Below, one piece after another: positions 40,986-50,900 of a stretch of DNA of 64,000 bases. A program made the position numbers and the translations under genes. Each line of letters opens with the position of its first letter. The first letter of the stretch is position 1. A model generated the notes under the pieces. The model had not been told where the DNA came from. It searched no databases and saw only the letters and a program-made list of their open reading frames with translations. This stretch comes from Litorivita sp050633545 (GTDB lineage Bacteria; Pseudomonadota; Alphaproteobacteria; Rhodobacterales; Rhodobacteraceae). The stretch is taken from positions 1-64,000 of the forward strand of contig JBOEGS010000006.1 of assembly GCA_050633545.1 (NCBI GenBank), in the 5' to 3' direction.

Positions 40986-42641
40986 GTGCTCAGACATCTT
41001 GATATTCGTGACATGTTGATCATTGACCGCTTGGAGCTTGCCTTCCAACCGGGTCTTAATGTTCTGACCGGCGAAACCGGCGCGGGCAAATCGATTTTGC
41101 TCGACTCGCTGGGTTTTGTGTTGGGCTGGCGCGGGCGGGCCGAATTGGTGCGCGCAGGGGCCGAGCAGGGCGAGGTCGTGGCCGAATTTGATCTGCCGCA
41201 GGGCCACGCTGCCCATGCGGTTCTGGCCGAGGCCGGATTGCCGGCTGCCGAGGACGGGTTGATCATGCGCCGCGTGAACGGGCGCGACGGGCGCAAGACC
41301 GCTTGGGTCAATGATCGGCGCTGTTCGGGCGAGGTGCTGCGCGCCTTATCGGAAACCTTGGTGGAGCTGCACGGGCAGCATGATGATCGCGGGCTGCTCA
41401 ACCCGCGCGGGCATCGCACGCTTTTGGATCAATACGGCGCTCTGGAGGATAAACGCGCGGCGTTGCGCGGGCTCTGGCGGGCGGTGCATAGCGCGCGCAA
41501 GAACATGCAGGCGGCGCAGGCCGCGTTGGACGAGGTGCGCGCCGAAGAGGACTACCTGCGCCATGCGGTGGCCGAGTTTGACGCGCTCGACCCGCAGCCC
41601 GGCGAAGAGGCCGAATTGGACACGCGCCGCCGCCAGATGCAAGGATCGGAGAAAATCCGCGAGGATGTGGTGCGGGCGCATCATGCCTTGGGCCATGAGG
41701 GGGCCGAAGGCTCGATCGGCAATGCGCTGCGCTGGCTGGAGGATGCGGCGGAGCGCGCCGAGGGGGCATTGGATGCGCCCATGGCGGCGCTGGCGCGGGC
41801 GATGATCGAGCTCGACGAGGCGGCGGACGGGGTGGTGCGCTGCCTTGAGGGGTTGGAGTTCAATCCGCTCGATCTGGAACTCTGCGAGGAGCGGCTTTTT
41901 GCGATCCGCGCCTTGGCACGTAAACATGATGTTTTGCCCGATGATTTGGCGGCTTTTGCCGAAGGTTTGCGCGGTAAACTGGCGGCATTGGAGGGCGGCG
42001 AGGCCGATCTGGCCGAGCTTGAACAGGCGCTCACCGCCGCCGAGGCCAATTATGATCAGGCCGCCAGCAGCCTCACGCAGGCCCGCCGCAAGGCCGCCGC
42101 GCGGCTTGATAAGGCGGTGACCGCCGAGCTGGCCCCGCTCAAGATGGAGCGCGCCGTGTTTACCACCGAGATCACCGAAGAAGAGGCCGGCCCCGAGGGG
42201 CGCGATGCGGTCTCCTTCACAGTGGCCACCAACCCCGGCGCGCCCTCGGGGCCTTTGGGCAAAATCGCCTCCGGCGGGGAGCTGTCGCGCTTTCTTCTGG
42301 CGCTCAAAGTCTGCCTGTCGGGCGAGGACAGCGGCTTGACAATGATATTCGACGAGATCGACCGCGGCGTGGGCGGCGCCACTGCCGATGCGGTCGGGCG
42401 GCGGCTGGCGGGGCTGGCCTCGGGCGGGCAGGTTCTGGTCGTCACCCATTCGCCGCAGGTCGCGGCGCTCGGCGCGCATCACTGGCGCGTGGAAAAGCGG
42501 GTGGAGGCGGGGATGACCCTCTCGACGGTAACGCCGCTCGATGCCGAAGAGCGCACCGGAGAAATCGCGCGGATGCTGTCGGGCGATACGATCACCGATG
42601 CGGCCCGCGCGGCGGCCAAGGCCCTGATGAGCGACGCCTAA
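40986..42641 (+). CDS. recN: DNA repair protein RecN
   Basis: A 551-residue SMC-like ATPase acting in double-strand break repair. Walker A is GETGAGKS (29-36) after LRHLDIRDMLIIDRLEL. A long coiled-coil centre follows, rich in Glu, Ala, Arg and Leu. The C-terminal half has IASGGELSRFLLALKVCLS (the ABC signature) and TMIFDEIDRGVGGATADAVGRRL (Walker B), then VTHSPQVAALGAHHWRVEK. Start is GTG, 36 bp after bamD. No LexA box is seen in the short spacer. The stop overlaps the convergent oxidase gene by CTAA. Confidence 0.96.
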   Translation: MLRHLDIRDMLIIDRLELAFQPGLNVLTGETGAGKSILLDSLGFVLGWRGRAELVRAGAEQGEVVAEFDLPQGHAAHAVLAEAGLPAAEDGLIMRRVNGRDGRKTAWVNDRRCSGEVLRALSETLVELHGQHDDRGLLNPRGHRTLLDQYGALEDKRAALRGLWRAVHSARKNMQAAQAALDEVRAEEDYLRHAVAEFDALDPQPGEEAELDTRRRQMQGSEKIREDVVRAHHALGHEGAEGSIGNALRWLEDAAERAEGALDAPMAALARAMIELDEAADGVVRCLEGLEFNPLDLELCEERLFAIRALARKHDVLPDDLAAFAEGLRGKLAALEGGEADLAELEQALTAAEANYDQAASSLTQARRKAAARLDKAVTAELAPLKMERAVFTTEITEEEAGPEGRDAVSFTVATNPGAPSGPLGKIASGGELSRFLLALKVCLSGEDSGLTMIFDEIDRGVGGATADAVGRRLAGLASGGQVLVVTHSPQVAALGAHHWRVEKRVEAGMTLSTVTPLDAEERTGEIARMLSGDTITDAARAAAKALMSDA

Positions 42642-44014
42642 TTGCGCGGTGGCACCAGTTTTCCCGGGTTCATGATGTTGTGCGGATCGAGCGCGGTTTT
42701 CAATTTGCCCATCACCGCCCATGCGGGCCCGTGCTCTGCCGCCATATAGCGCAGCTTGCCAATGCCGATGCCGTGCTCGCCCGTGGCGGTTCCGCCCATC
42801 TCGAGCGCGCGGGTGACCATCCGGTGCGCGACCGCTTCGGCGCGGGCGACCTCATCGGGATCGGCCTCGTCAAAAAGCAAAATCGCGTGGAAATTGCCGT
42901 CGCCCACATGGCCAAGGATCGGGCCGGTGACATTATGTGCATCCAGATCGGCGCGGGTCTCGTTCACCGCATCCGCGAGGCGCGAGATCGGCACACATAT
43001 ATCGGTTACGATCGCGCGGCACCCCGGACGCGAGGCCATACAGGCGTAATGCGCGTTGTGGCGCATGGTCCAAAGCGCGGTGCGGTCTTCGGCCTTTATC
43101 GCCCATTCGAACCCTTTGCCGCCATGATCGGCGACAATGTCGCCAAAGCTTTCGGCCTGTTCGCGCACGCCGCCGTCGGAGCCGTGGAACTCCACCATCA
43201 GGTGAGGACATTCGGGCAGGTTCGATCCGGCGTAGCTGTTGAAGGCGGCGGCGGTGGCGGCATCCACGAATTCGATCCGTGCCATGGGAATGCCGATCTG
43301 GATGGTATCCATGACGCAGCGCACGGCGCTGTCGATATCGTCAAAGGCACAGATGGCCGCCGTGACGGCTTCGGGCTGGCCTTGAAGGCGCAGGGTGATT
43401 TCGGTGATCAATCCCAATGTGCCCTCGGCCCCGACAAAAAGCGCGGTCAAATCATAGCCCGCCGAGGATTTGCGCGCACGCGTGCCGGTGTGGATCACCG
43501 ATCCATCGGCCAGCACCACCTCCAGCCCCAGAACATTGTCGCGCATCGTGCCGTAGCGCACAGCGGTGGTGCCGCTGGCGCGGGTCGAGGTCATGCCGCC
43601 CAAAGAGGCATTCGCCCCCGGATCGACGGGAAAAAACAACCCCGTGGCGCGCAATTCGGTGTTGAGCACTTCGCGCGTGATCCCTGGTTGCACGGTGCAA
43701 TCCATATCGGCTTGGCCGATGCGCAACAGCTTGTTCATGTGCGAGAAGTCGACGCAGATGCCGCCGCCGAAGGCTTGGGCCTGCCCTTCAAGAGAGGTGC
43801 CGGTGCCCCATCCGATCACCGGCACATGATGGGCGGCGCAGATTTTGACGATCTGCGCAACCTCCTGCGTGTTTTGCGGATAGGCGACCGCGTCGGGCGG
43901 GGTGAGGGGAAAATGCGTTTCGCTGCTCCCGTGAAGGTCAAGATCGGACTTGGAGAGGCTGAGGCGTTGGCCTAAGACTGTTGTAAGCGCGGCAAGGGCT
44001 GCATCGATGTTCAT
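42638..44014 (-). CDS. FAD-linked D-lactate/2-hydroxy-acid dehydrogenase (GlcD/Dld family)
   Basis: A 458-residue flavoprotein of the VAO/PCMH family. The FAD domain shows PVIGWGTGTSLEGQAQAFGGGICVDFSHMNKLL, VDPGANASLGGMTSTRASGTTAVRYGTMRDNVLGLEVVLADG and GYDLTALFVGAEGTLGLITEITLRL. The C-terminal cap has GHVGDGNFHAILLFD, the metal-binding histidines, and GEHGIGIGKLRYMAAEHG. These match cytochrome-type D-lactate dehydrogenase (LDHD) and glycolate oxidase subunit GlcD; without glcE/glcF neighbours, D-lactate dehydrogenase is more likely. It converges with recN, sharing CTAA. Confidence 0.88.
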   Translation of the reverse strand: MNIDAALAALTTVLGQRLSLSKSDLDLHGSSETHFPLTPPDAVAYPQNTQEVAQIVKICAAHHVPVIGWGTGTSLEGQAQAFGGGICVDFSHMNKLLRIGQADMDCTVQPGITREVLNTELRATGLFFPVDPGANASLGGMTSTRASGTTAVRYGTMRDNVLGLEVVLADGSVIHTGTRARKSSAGYDLTALFVGAEGTLGLITEITLRLQGQPEAVTAAICAFDDIDSAVRCVMDTIQIGIPMARIEFVDAATAAAFNSYAGSNLPECPHLMVEFHGSDGGVREQAESFGDIVADHGGKGFEWAIKAEDRTALWTMRHNAHYACMASRPGCRAIVTDICVPISRLADAVNETRADLDAHNVTGPILGHVGDGNFHAILLFDEADPDEVARAEAVAHRMVTRALEMGGTATGEHGIGIGKLRYMAAEHGPAWAVMGKLKTALDPHNIMNPGKLVPPRN

Positions 44015-44092
44015 GAGGGTCCTCTGTGGCGTGTCCGCCGAACCCTAGGCGATGCAAGCTGTCGGGGAAAGTCATAAGACGGGACGGTGCAT

Positions 44093-45847
44093 ATGGGACG
44101 GGCGGCCGAAACCAAAGCCAGCACAGAGCACCGGCAGGGACGGCGGCGCCCAGCAGGTATTCTGGCCAGCCTGCGCGGCGAGGCAACCGCCGCAGGTGGC
44201 GTGGTTTGGAGCGAATTATCCCGTGCAATCAAGGTAATACGCCAAAAAGGACCAAGCCAGTTCCAGTTCTGGCTGATCGCGGTTGTGATCGGCATTGCGG
44301 CGGGGGCTGCGGCGGTCGGATTTCGCGGCGCAATCAATGCCTTGCAGGGTTTCCTTTACGGCACCGATGACGTTGCGCGATTGCACAGCTTTGCGCGCAC
44401 ATTGCCATGGTATTGGATCGTCACGCTGCCGATATTGGGCGGCTTGGTCGTCGGCGTGATCTTGCACCGCTTTACGCCGGACGGGCGGGTGCGCTCGGTG
44501 TCCGACGTGGTCGAGGGCGCGGCGATGAGCGAGGGGCGGGTCGAGATTCGCGCCGGTCTGGCCTCGGCTGCGGCCTCTTTGATCACCCTGTCCACCGGAG
44601 GGTCGAGCGGGCGCGAGGGGCCAGTGGTCCACCTTGCGGGCGTCATGTCCACATGGGTGTCGCAGCGTATTCACGCCAACGGGATGATCGGGCGCGATTT
44701 GCTGGGCTGCGCCGTGGCCGCCGCCGTTTCGGCCAGCTTCAATGCGCCCATCGCAGGGGCGCTTTTCGCGCTCGAGGTGGTGCTGCGCCATTTTGCGGTG
44801 CATGCCTTTGCGCCCATCGTCATCGCCTCGGTCGCGGGCACCGTGGTCAGCCGTTTGAGCTTCGGCGATGTGCCGGAATTTTCGCTGCCCTTGGCCAACC
44901 AATTGGAATTCTACGTGGAATTACCGGCGTTTTTGCTGCTCGGGGCGATATGCGGCTTGGTGGCGACGGCCTTGATGCGGGCGATCTTCTTTGCCGAAGA
45001 TGTGGCCAATCGGGTGCAGGAGCGCAGCGGCATGCCGCGTTGGTTGCGCCCTGCGGCCTCGGGTGCAGTGCTTGGGGTGATGGCGATCGGCTTTCCGCAT
45101 ATCATCGGCGTTGGCTACGAGACGACCTCGGCGGCGCTAAAGGGGCAAATCGGCCTGCGCGAGGCGATGGTCTTTGCGGTGCTCAAGGCGGTGGCGGTCG
45201 CGGTCACCATCGCGGGGCGGATGGGCGGCGGGGTGTTCTCGCCGGCGTTGATGCTCGGGGCGCTGACGGGATTGGCCTTTGGGCTGATTGCCACGCCGAT
45301 GTTCCCCGAAGTCTCCGGCTCGCATACGCTTTACGCGCTGGCGGGGATGGGGGCGGTCGCGGCGGCGGTCTTGGGCGCACCGATCTCGACGACCTTGATC
45401 GTCTTCGAACTGACCGGCGACTGGCAAACCGGCCTTGCCGTCATGGTGGCGGTTTCGATCTCCACGGCCTTGGCCTCGCGGCTTGTGGACCGCTCGTTTT
45501 TCTTGACCCAACTGGAGCGGCGCAACATCCACCTTGCGGCGGGGCCGCAGGCCTATTTGCTGGCGATGCACCGCGTGTCGGGCGTCATGCGCCCGATGGG
45601 CGATACGCGGATGCCAAGCGAGGAGCACTGTTGGGAAATGATCCGCGAGGGGGTTTATATCGACGGCAATGCAACGCTGGAGGCGGCGATGCCGATCTTT
45701 GATCGCGCGGGGGTGGCCTTTATTCCGGTGGTCACTCTGACGGGCGAAGAGGATGCGCCCGAATTATGGGGCGCCTTGTTCCATGTCGATGCTCTCAAAA
45801 CCTTTAACCGCGCCTTGGCGGCAACCGCGGCGGAAGAGCATTCATAA
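44093..45847 (+). CDS. ClC-family chloride channel/transporter with degenerate CBS tail
   Basis: A 584-residue polytopic ClC protein. The N-terminal arm (1-60) is basic and cytosolic. GGSSGREGPVVHLAG carries the external gating glutamate of GREGP, and GGGVFSPALMLGAL corresponds to the second anion-site loop. In NAPIAGALFALEVVLRHF, which aligns with NAPLAGILFIIEEMRPQF of E. coli ClC-ec1, the internal proton glutamate (E203) is a valine. That substitution is typical of ClC channels rather than proton antiporters. A short, incomplete CBS-like region ends the protein. The ATG at 44093 was preferred over GTG at 44087. The gene stands alone. Confidence 0.92.
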   Translation: MGRAAETKASTEHRQGRRRPAGILASLRGEATAAGGVVWSELSRAIKVIRQKGPSQFQFWLIAVVIGIAAGAAAVGFRGAINALQGFLYGTDDVARLHSFARTLPWYWIVTLPILGGLVVGVILHRFTPDGRVRSVSDVVEGAAMSEGRVEIRAGLASAAASLITLSTGGSSGREGPVVHLAGVMSTWVSQRIHANGMIGRDLLGCAVAAAVSASFNAPIAGALFALEVVLRHFAVHAFAPIVIASVAGTVVSRLSFGDVPEFSLPLANQLEFYVELPAFLLLGAICGLVATALMRAIFFAEDVANRVQERSGMPRWLRPAASGAVLGVMAIGFPHIIGVGYETTSAALKGQIGLREAMVFAVLKAVAVAVTIAGRMGGGVFSPALMLGALTGLAFGLIATPMFPEVSGSHTLYALAGMGAVAAAVLGAPISTTLIVFELTGDWQTGLAVMVAVSISTALASRLVDRSFFLTQLERRNIHLAAGPQAYLLAMHRVSGVMRPMGDTRMPSEEHCWEMIREGVYIDGNATLEAAMPIFDRAGVAFIPVVTLTGEEDAPELWGALFHVDALKTFNRALAATAAEEHS

Positions 45848-45921
45848 CCGCGCCGAAACGCGAAACGCCCCGCCCGAAAATAAGGGCAGGGCGCGAAAGC
45901 CAATCAACGATGGACCGTTTG

Positions 45922-46263
45922 TCAGACCCGCTCGACCGTCACAAGATCGGTGGCATAAAAGGCCAGATGGTCCTTGATGCGCGCCACATCCTCTTTGGGG
46001 GTTTCATAGGTCCAAGCGGCGTTTTCAATTGTCTGGCTCTTGGTGACGATCGAATAGTAATTCGCCGCGCCCTTATGGGGGCAGGTGGTGCTATGGTCGG
46101 TGCGGTCCAAAAACGCCATGGCTATATCCGAGCGCGGGAAATAGATCACCGCCGGATAGTCGCCCTCGGTGAGTTCCAGCGCCTCGCGGCTTTCGCCCAA
46201 AACCGCGCCGCCCGCGCGCACGGTCCATGTGCCTTCGGCCTTGCGTATCACTATCTTTGTCAT
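45922..46263 (-). CDS. DUF427 domain protein
   Basis: A 113-residue single-domain protein with the DUF427 signature: YPAVIYFPRSDIAMAFLDRTDHSTTCPHKGAANYYSI, with the conserved CP-KG-A-YY motif, and NAAWTYETPKEDVARIKDHLAFY. The family is widespread and cytosolic, but no reaction is established; the compact beta fold and conserved Cys/His/Lys suggest ligand binding or an enzyme. The start MTKIVIRKAEG was chosen; further upstream starts are not conserved. It lies alone between clc and pepP. Confidence 0.9.
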   Translation of the reverse strand: MTKIVIRKAEGTWTVRAGGAVLGESREALELTEGDYPAVIYFPRSDIAMAFLDRTDHSTTCPHKGAANYYSIVTKSQTIENAAWTYETPKEDVARIKDHLAFYATDLVTVERV

Positions 46264-46391
46264 CGTTTTTCTCCCCAAAATCCGTTCGTCTGTCCTGCCC
46301 ACATCATGTGACAAGGGTATGTCATCCGCCATAGGCGCAGCATTACGCAGGGCGGGTCAAAAACCAGTAAAAGCGCGCACCGGCCTGTGGC

Positions 46392-48212
46392 CTAAGCTTG
46401 CAGTGGTGCTGTCGCGCTGGCCAACCATAGAGCAGCTTTGCCCTCAAGCCGAGGGCTGATTTTGTCGCGGCACGCAGCGTGATATGCGTCGATCCACGCG
46501 ACTTCCCTTGCGTCAAGCAAGGGCAGGTCGATCAGGCGGCGGTCAATCGGCACATAGGTCAGGGTTTTGAAATCATACATCTCGCGATGCGCATCGCCGC
46601 CTTTGATCGGCGCCGCCTCTTGCACGACGATCAGGTTTTCAATGCGAATGCCAAAGGCCCCTGGTCGATAGTATCCAGGTTCATTGGACAAAATCATCCC
46701 TGCCTTGAGCGTCACATCCGATATCCGGCTGAGCCTTTGCGGCCCCTCATGCACGCAGAGATAGACGCCGACGCCGTGGCCGGTGCCGTGGTCGTAATCT
46801 TGCCCTGCGGCCCATAGGGGCGCGCGGGCCAAAGCGTCGAGATCGCGGCCCTTCAGCCCCTTGGGAAAACGGGCACGGCTCATGGCGATCATGCCTTTGA
46901 GCACGCGGGTAAAGGCCGATTTCTCTTCTGCCCCGATGTCCTCGGCGCCGCCCACGGGCAAGGTGCGGGTGATATCGGTGGTGCCGTCCAGATATTGCCC
47001 GCCGCTGTCCACAACCACCAGATCGCCGCGCCGGAGCCTGCGGTTGGTTTGCGCGCTCACGCGGTAGTGGATCACCGCGCCATTGGGTCCCGCGCCCGAG
47101 ATCGTATCAAAGCTGATGTCGCGCAAGGCATTGGTATCGCGGCGTTTTTGCTCCAACGTCTTGACCAGATCAATCTCGGTCAGGCTTTGTTGGTCCTGCG
47201 CGTCATACCACGCCAGAAAATTGCAAACCGCCGCGCCGTCGCGCAGATGCGCCTCGGTGGTGGCGTTGATTTCGGCCTCGGTTTTGCAGGCTTTGGGCAT
47301 CACGCATGGGTCCGCGCCCCATTGGATCGCGCTGCCCGCCTCGGTCAGGGCCATTTCCACCGCAATCGGGGCGCTGGCCTCATCAAGGCGCACCGGCGCG
47401 GGCAGGCTGCGCAGTGCGGGCAAGAAAGCATGCGGCGGGCGGATTGTGACCTCTTCGCCCAGATGGGCGCGCAGCGCGCCGTCGATCTTCTCTTCGGCGC
47501 AATAGAGCGTCAAATGCCCGCTCGCGTGCAGCACCGCAAAGGCATGCGGCACGGGATTGCGCTCGATGTCGGAGCCGCGAATATTCAGCAGCCATGCGAT
47601 GCTATCGGGCAAGGTGAGCACCGCGCATCCCGCGCCCGCCGCCGCCAGATCCGCGCCGAGGCGCGCGCGTTTTTTAGATGAGGTTTGGCCCGCAAGCTCT
47701 TCGGGGTAAACAGATATTTTTCCCATCGGCGGCGCGGGTTGATCGGGCCAGACCAGATCGACAAGGTTGCCCGAAGGCTCGAGCAGAATGCCGGTTTCGG
47801 CCAAGCCCGCTTCGGCGCGGGCGATCTCGGCGCGCGTATGCAGCCACGGGTCAAAGCCGATCCGCGCGCCATCCGGCAGCTGCGCCTTGAGCCAGTCGGC
47901 AAGGCTGACCTCGGGCCAAGGCACGGGGGTGAAGTGGGCCGGATCGACCTGCTCGCGGACCTGCTCGCGGTAGCGTCCGTCGATGAAAACACCTGCTGCC
48001 TCTTGCAGCGCGGCGCAAAATCCGGCCGATCCGGTAAATCCCGTCAGCCATGCCAGACGGTCATCGCGCGGGGCAACGTATTCGCCTTGATGGGCATCGC
48101 TGCGCGGCACTAAGAAACCCGAGAGCCCCTTTTGCGCCAAGACGCTGCGCAGCGCGGCGAGGCGCGGCGGGCCTTGGTCAGGGCGGGCGGGGTCTTCGAA
48201 GCTTTGAAACAT
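46392..48212 (-). CDS. pepP: Xaa-Pro aminopeptidase (M24B family)
   Basis: A 606-residue metallopeptidase removing an N-terminal residue before proline. It has two creatinase-like N-terminal domains (about 1-300; VPRSDAHQGEYVAPRDDRLAWLTGFTGSAG) and a pita-bread catalytic domain. There VVVDSGGQYLDGTTDITRT supplies metal-binding aspartates, YDHGTGHGVGVYLCVHEGPQ the histidine, and NEPGYYRPGAFGIRIENL the glutamates. The length matches the longer, eukaryote-like aminopeptidase P. Its ATG overlaps the cobT stop (TGATG), so the two are cotranscribed. A C-terminal extension ends at the stop at 46392. Confidence 0.95.
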   Translation of the reverse strand: MFQSFEDPARPDQGPPRLAALRSVLAQKGLSGFLVPRSDAHQGEYVAPRDDRLAWLTGFTGSAGFCAALQEAAGVFIDGRYREQVREQVDPAHFTPVPWPEVSLADWLKAQLPDGARIGFDPWLHTRAEIARAEAGLAETGILLEPSGNLVDLVWPDQPAPPMGKISVYPEELAGQTSSKKRARLGADLAAAGAGCAVLTLPDSIAWLLNIRGSDIERNPVPHAFAVLHASGHLTLYCAEEKIDGALRAHLGEEVTIRPPHAFLPALRSLPAPVRLDEASAPIAVEMALTEAGSAIQWGADPCVMPKACKTEAEINATTEAHLRDGAAVCNFLAWYDAQDQQSLTEIDLVKTLEQKRRDTNALRDISFDTISGAGPNGAVIHYRVSAQTNRRLRRGDLVVVDSGGQYLDGTTDITRTLPVGGAEDIGAEEKSAFTRVLKGMIAMSRARFPKGLKGRDLDALARAPLWAAGQDYDHGTGHGVGVYLCVHEGPQRLSRISDVTLKAGMILSNEPGYYRPGAFGIRIENLIVVQEAAPIKGGDAHREMYDFKTLTYVPIDRRLIDLPLLDAREVAWIDAYHAACRDKISPRLEGKAALWLASATAPLQA

Positions 48213-50101
48213 CAACCGGCCCTGCGCCCCGTGGGTTTCATCCCCAAAATGCGTGCCCGTTTGCGCGGATCGGTATCGAAAAGCGAGGCCAGTTGCTCGG
48301 TCATCGCGCCCGCCAATTGTTCGACATCGGTGATGGTGACCGCGCGGTCGTAATAGCGCGTCACATCATGGCCGATGCCGATGGCCAAAAGCTCGACCAT
48401 CTTGCGTTTTTCCACCATCGCAATCACATCGCGCAGGTGTTTTTCCAAATAATTCGCGGGGTTAACCGACAATGTGCTGTCATCCACAGGCGCGCCGTCC
48501 GAGATCACCATAAGGATTTTGCGCGCTTCGGGGCGGGCAGCCATGCGCCGGTGCGCCCATTCCAGCGCCTCGCCGTCGATGTTTTCCTTCAGCAGCCCCT
48601 CTTTCATCATCAGGCCAAGGTTCGGCCGCGTCCGGCGCCACGGGGCGTCGGCGGATTTATAGATGATGTGGCGCAGATCGTTGAGCCGCCCGGGTTGCTG
48701 CGGACGCCCGTCGGCGAGCCATTTCTCGCGGGCCTGCCCGCCTTTCCATGCGCGGGTGGTAAAGCCGAGGATCTCGACCTTGACGTTGCAGCGCTCCAGC
48801 GTGCGGGCCAGAATATCGGCGCAGATCGCGGCAATGGAGATCGGCCGCCCGCGCATCGAGCCGGAATTGTCGAGCAAAAGCGTCACCACGGTGTCGCGAA
48901 ATTCGGTGTCATGTTCGATCTTGAACGACAGCGGCGTGGTCGGATTGGCGACCACACGCGCCAAACGGCCCGCATCCAGAATACCCTCTTCGAGGTCAAA
49001 TTCCCAACTGCGGTTCTGCTGCGCCTGCAGGCGGCGTTGCAACTTGTTGGCCAGACGAGACACCGCGCCTTTGAGCGGCTCGAGCTGTTGGTCCAGATAG
49101 GCGCGCAGGCGCTCCAGTTCGACCGGCTCGGCCAAATCTTCGGCGGCGATTTCTTCATCATGATCAGATAGATAGACCTGATAATTGGGATCGGCGTCCG
49201 AGACGGGCTGCGGCGCGGGCGGCTCCATCGGGGCCTCGCCTTCGGGCAACTCGGTCTCGTCGCCCATTTCCTCATCGGCCAGATCATCCATCGAGACCTG
49301 CGCCGAGGCGCTGTCTTGTTGCTCGTCCTGGCTTTGTTCGGGCGAGGCTTCGGCGTCGTCCTCTTGGTCGTCCTGATCTCCGGCGCTGTCGGGGTCTTGC
49401 TCTTCGTCTTGGCTTTCCTCGGCGCTGTCGTCTTGATCCTTGTCATCGCGGTCGGGGTCTTCGCCCAATTGGTCGCCATAGCCGAGTTGTTCGATGATGC
49501 GGCGCGAGAAGACCGCAAATTCCGATTGATCCGCGAGCTTGTCATCCAAGCCGCCCAGCGTCCCGCCGGTTTGCTCTTCGATGAAGCCGCGCCAGATTTC
49601 CATAACGTTATGCGCGCCATGGGGCAGGGCGCGGCCCGTGGCCAGATGGCGCACCAGATATCCGGCAGCGACCGACAAAGGCGCATCTTGGGTCGAGGTC
49701 ACTTCGGCATAGCCGAGGCGTTTGGCATCAGTGGCGATTTTTGCGTCGATGTTGGACGCCGTTCCAGGCATGTCGCGCGCGCCCATGGCCTCGCAGCGCG
49801 CGGTTTCCATCGCCTCGTATAATTCGCGCGCCATATCACCGGGGGGGGCATATTTGGCGTGGGTTTCGGCATTGTGATAGCGCCGCTGCATGGCCAAGGC
49901 ATCCGCTGTGCCGCGCGCCAAAAGCACTTCCTCGCGGCTCATCCGGCGGCTGACTTGCGGCAGGCGCATCGCATCGCCCGACACGCCCGCCGGATCGACC
50001 GAATAGCTGACCGTCATGTCAGGGTCGTTGGCCATGACTTTGGTCGCCTCGGCGAGGGCTTTTTTGAACGGATCGGCGGGGTTGTCGGTGGGCTTGCTCA
50101 T
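48212..50101 (-). CDS. cobT: Cobaltochelatase subunit CobT
   Basis: A 629-residue subunit of the aerobic cobaltochelatase that, with CobS and CobN, inserts cobalt into hydrogenobyrinate a,c-diamide for vitamin B12. The N-terminal half is helical. A highly acidic low-complexity stretch at about 220-290 (EDPDRDDKDQDDSAEESQDE) is typical of CobT. The C-terminal VWA domain has the MIDAS motif LLLDNSGSMRGRPIS (DxSxS) and VISDGAPVDDSTLS. It overlaps pepP downstream. CobS is not adjacent but 1.4 kb upstream, separated by two genes. CobN is not in the window. Confidence 0.96.
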   Translation of the reverse strand: MSKPTDNPADPFKKALAEATKVMANDPDMTVSYSVDPAGVSGDAMRLPQVSRRMSREEVLLARGTADALAMQRRYHNAETHAKYAPPGDMARELYEAMETARCEAMGARDMPGTASNIDAKIATDAKRLGYAEVTSTQDAPLSVAAGYLVRHLATGRALPHGAHNVMEIWRGFIEEQTGGTLGGLDDKLADQSEFAVFSRRIIEQLGYGDQLGEDPDRDDKDQDDSAEESQDEEQDPDSAGDQDDQEDDAEASPEQSQDEQQDSASAQVSMDDLADEEMGDETELPEGEAPMEPPAPQPVSDADPNYQVYLSDHDEEIAAEDLAEPVELERLRAYLDQQLEPLKGAVSRLANKLQRRLQAQQNRSWEFDLEEGILDAGRLARVVANPTTPLSFKIEHDTEFRDTVVTLLLDNSGSMRGRPISIAAICADILARTLERCNVKVEILGFTTRAWKGGQAREKWLADGRPQQPGRLNDLRHIIYKSADAPWRRTRPNLGLMMKEGLLKENIDGEALEWAHRRMAARPEARKILMVISDGAPVDDSTLSVNPANYLEKHLRDVIAMVEKRKMVELLAIGIGHDVTRYYDRAVTITDVEQLAGAMTEQLASLFDTDPRKRARILGMKPTGRRAG

Positions 50102-50306
50102 GGCATTGGTAAATCACTCCTGCCGCCGTCGGGCAAGAGGCTGGCGCGCGCGAAGGGTGAAAAACCTTGCGGCGCTTTGGCGCTGCTGGCGCGCGGTGGC
50201 TCGCACAGGATTAGCCACATTTATGCACAGAAGCCACCATTGCGGCAGGCTTCTGTGCGCGCCATTTAAGGCAGGAGACTGATATTCATCCCACAGGAGA
50301 CTGACC

Positions 50307-50900
50307 ATGACCACGACCCCCCGCATTGCTATTATCATCGGTTTCACCCGCGAGACCCGTTGGGCCGATGTGCCCGCGCAATGGATTTTGCAAAATGCCA
50401 AGCGTTTACGCGATGATATGGAATTTGACCTTGTCGATTTGCGCGATTTCGATCTGCCGCTGTTTGACGAGGCGGCCTCGAACCTTTGGGCGCCGTCCTC
50501 CGACCCCAAAGCCGTCGCGTGGCAGGACAAGATCGGCGCCTATGACGGGTTCATTTTCCTGACCGCCGAATACAACCATTCGATCACCGGCGCGCTGAAA
50601 AACGCGCTGGATCAGGCCTATAAGGAATGGGTGCGCAAGCCGATGACGGCTTTCGGTTATGGCTCTATGGGCGCAAGCCGCGCGGTCGAGTATCTGCGCC
50701 ATATCGCCGTCGAGTTGCAAATGGTGCCGGTGCGCGGTGCGCTGCATCTGGGCGGCGCGGATTTCTTCGCGGCGCATCCGATGGGCGGCGGCGCAGGGGT
50801 GGAGGCCGTCGAGGCGAACCTCTTGCCGTCGCTTACATCCATGTTGGACGATCTGGCGTGGTGGGTGCGCGCCACAAAAACCGCGCGCGACGCGGGCTAA
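50307..50900 (+). CDS. NAD(P)H-dependent FMN reductase-like flavoprotein
   Basis: A 197-residue flavodoxin-like protein of the NADPH-dependent FMN reductase (azoreductase/chromate reductase) family. It starts RIAIIIGFTRETRW, with an R in place of the more usual S-R-x-x-S phosphate loop. FLTAEYNHSITGALKNALDQAYKEW is the family fingerprint for binding FMN, and AFGYGSMGASRAVEYLRHIAVELQM follows. It probably reduces flavins, quinones or azo/metal substrates in the cytosol. It lies on the opposite strand between cobT and cobS and shares CTAA with the next gene. Confidence 0.9.
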   Translation: MTTTPRIAIIIGFTRETRWADVPAQWILQNAKRLRDDMEFDLVDLRDFDLPLFDEAASNLWAPSSDPKAVAWQDKIGAYDGFIFLTAEYNHSITGALKNALDQAYKEWVRKPMTAFGYGSMGASRAVEYLRHIAVELQMVPVRGALHLGGADFFAAHPMGGGAGVEAVEANLLPSLTSMLDDLAWWVRATKTARDAG

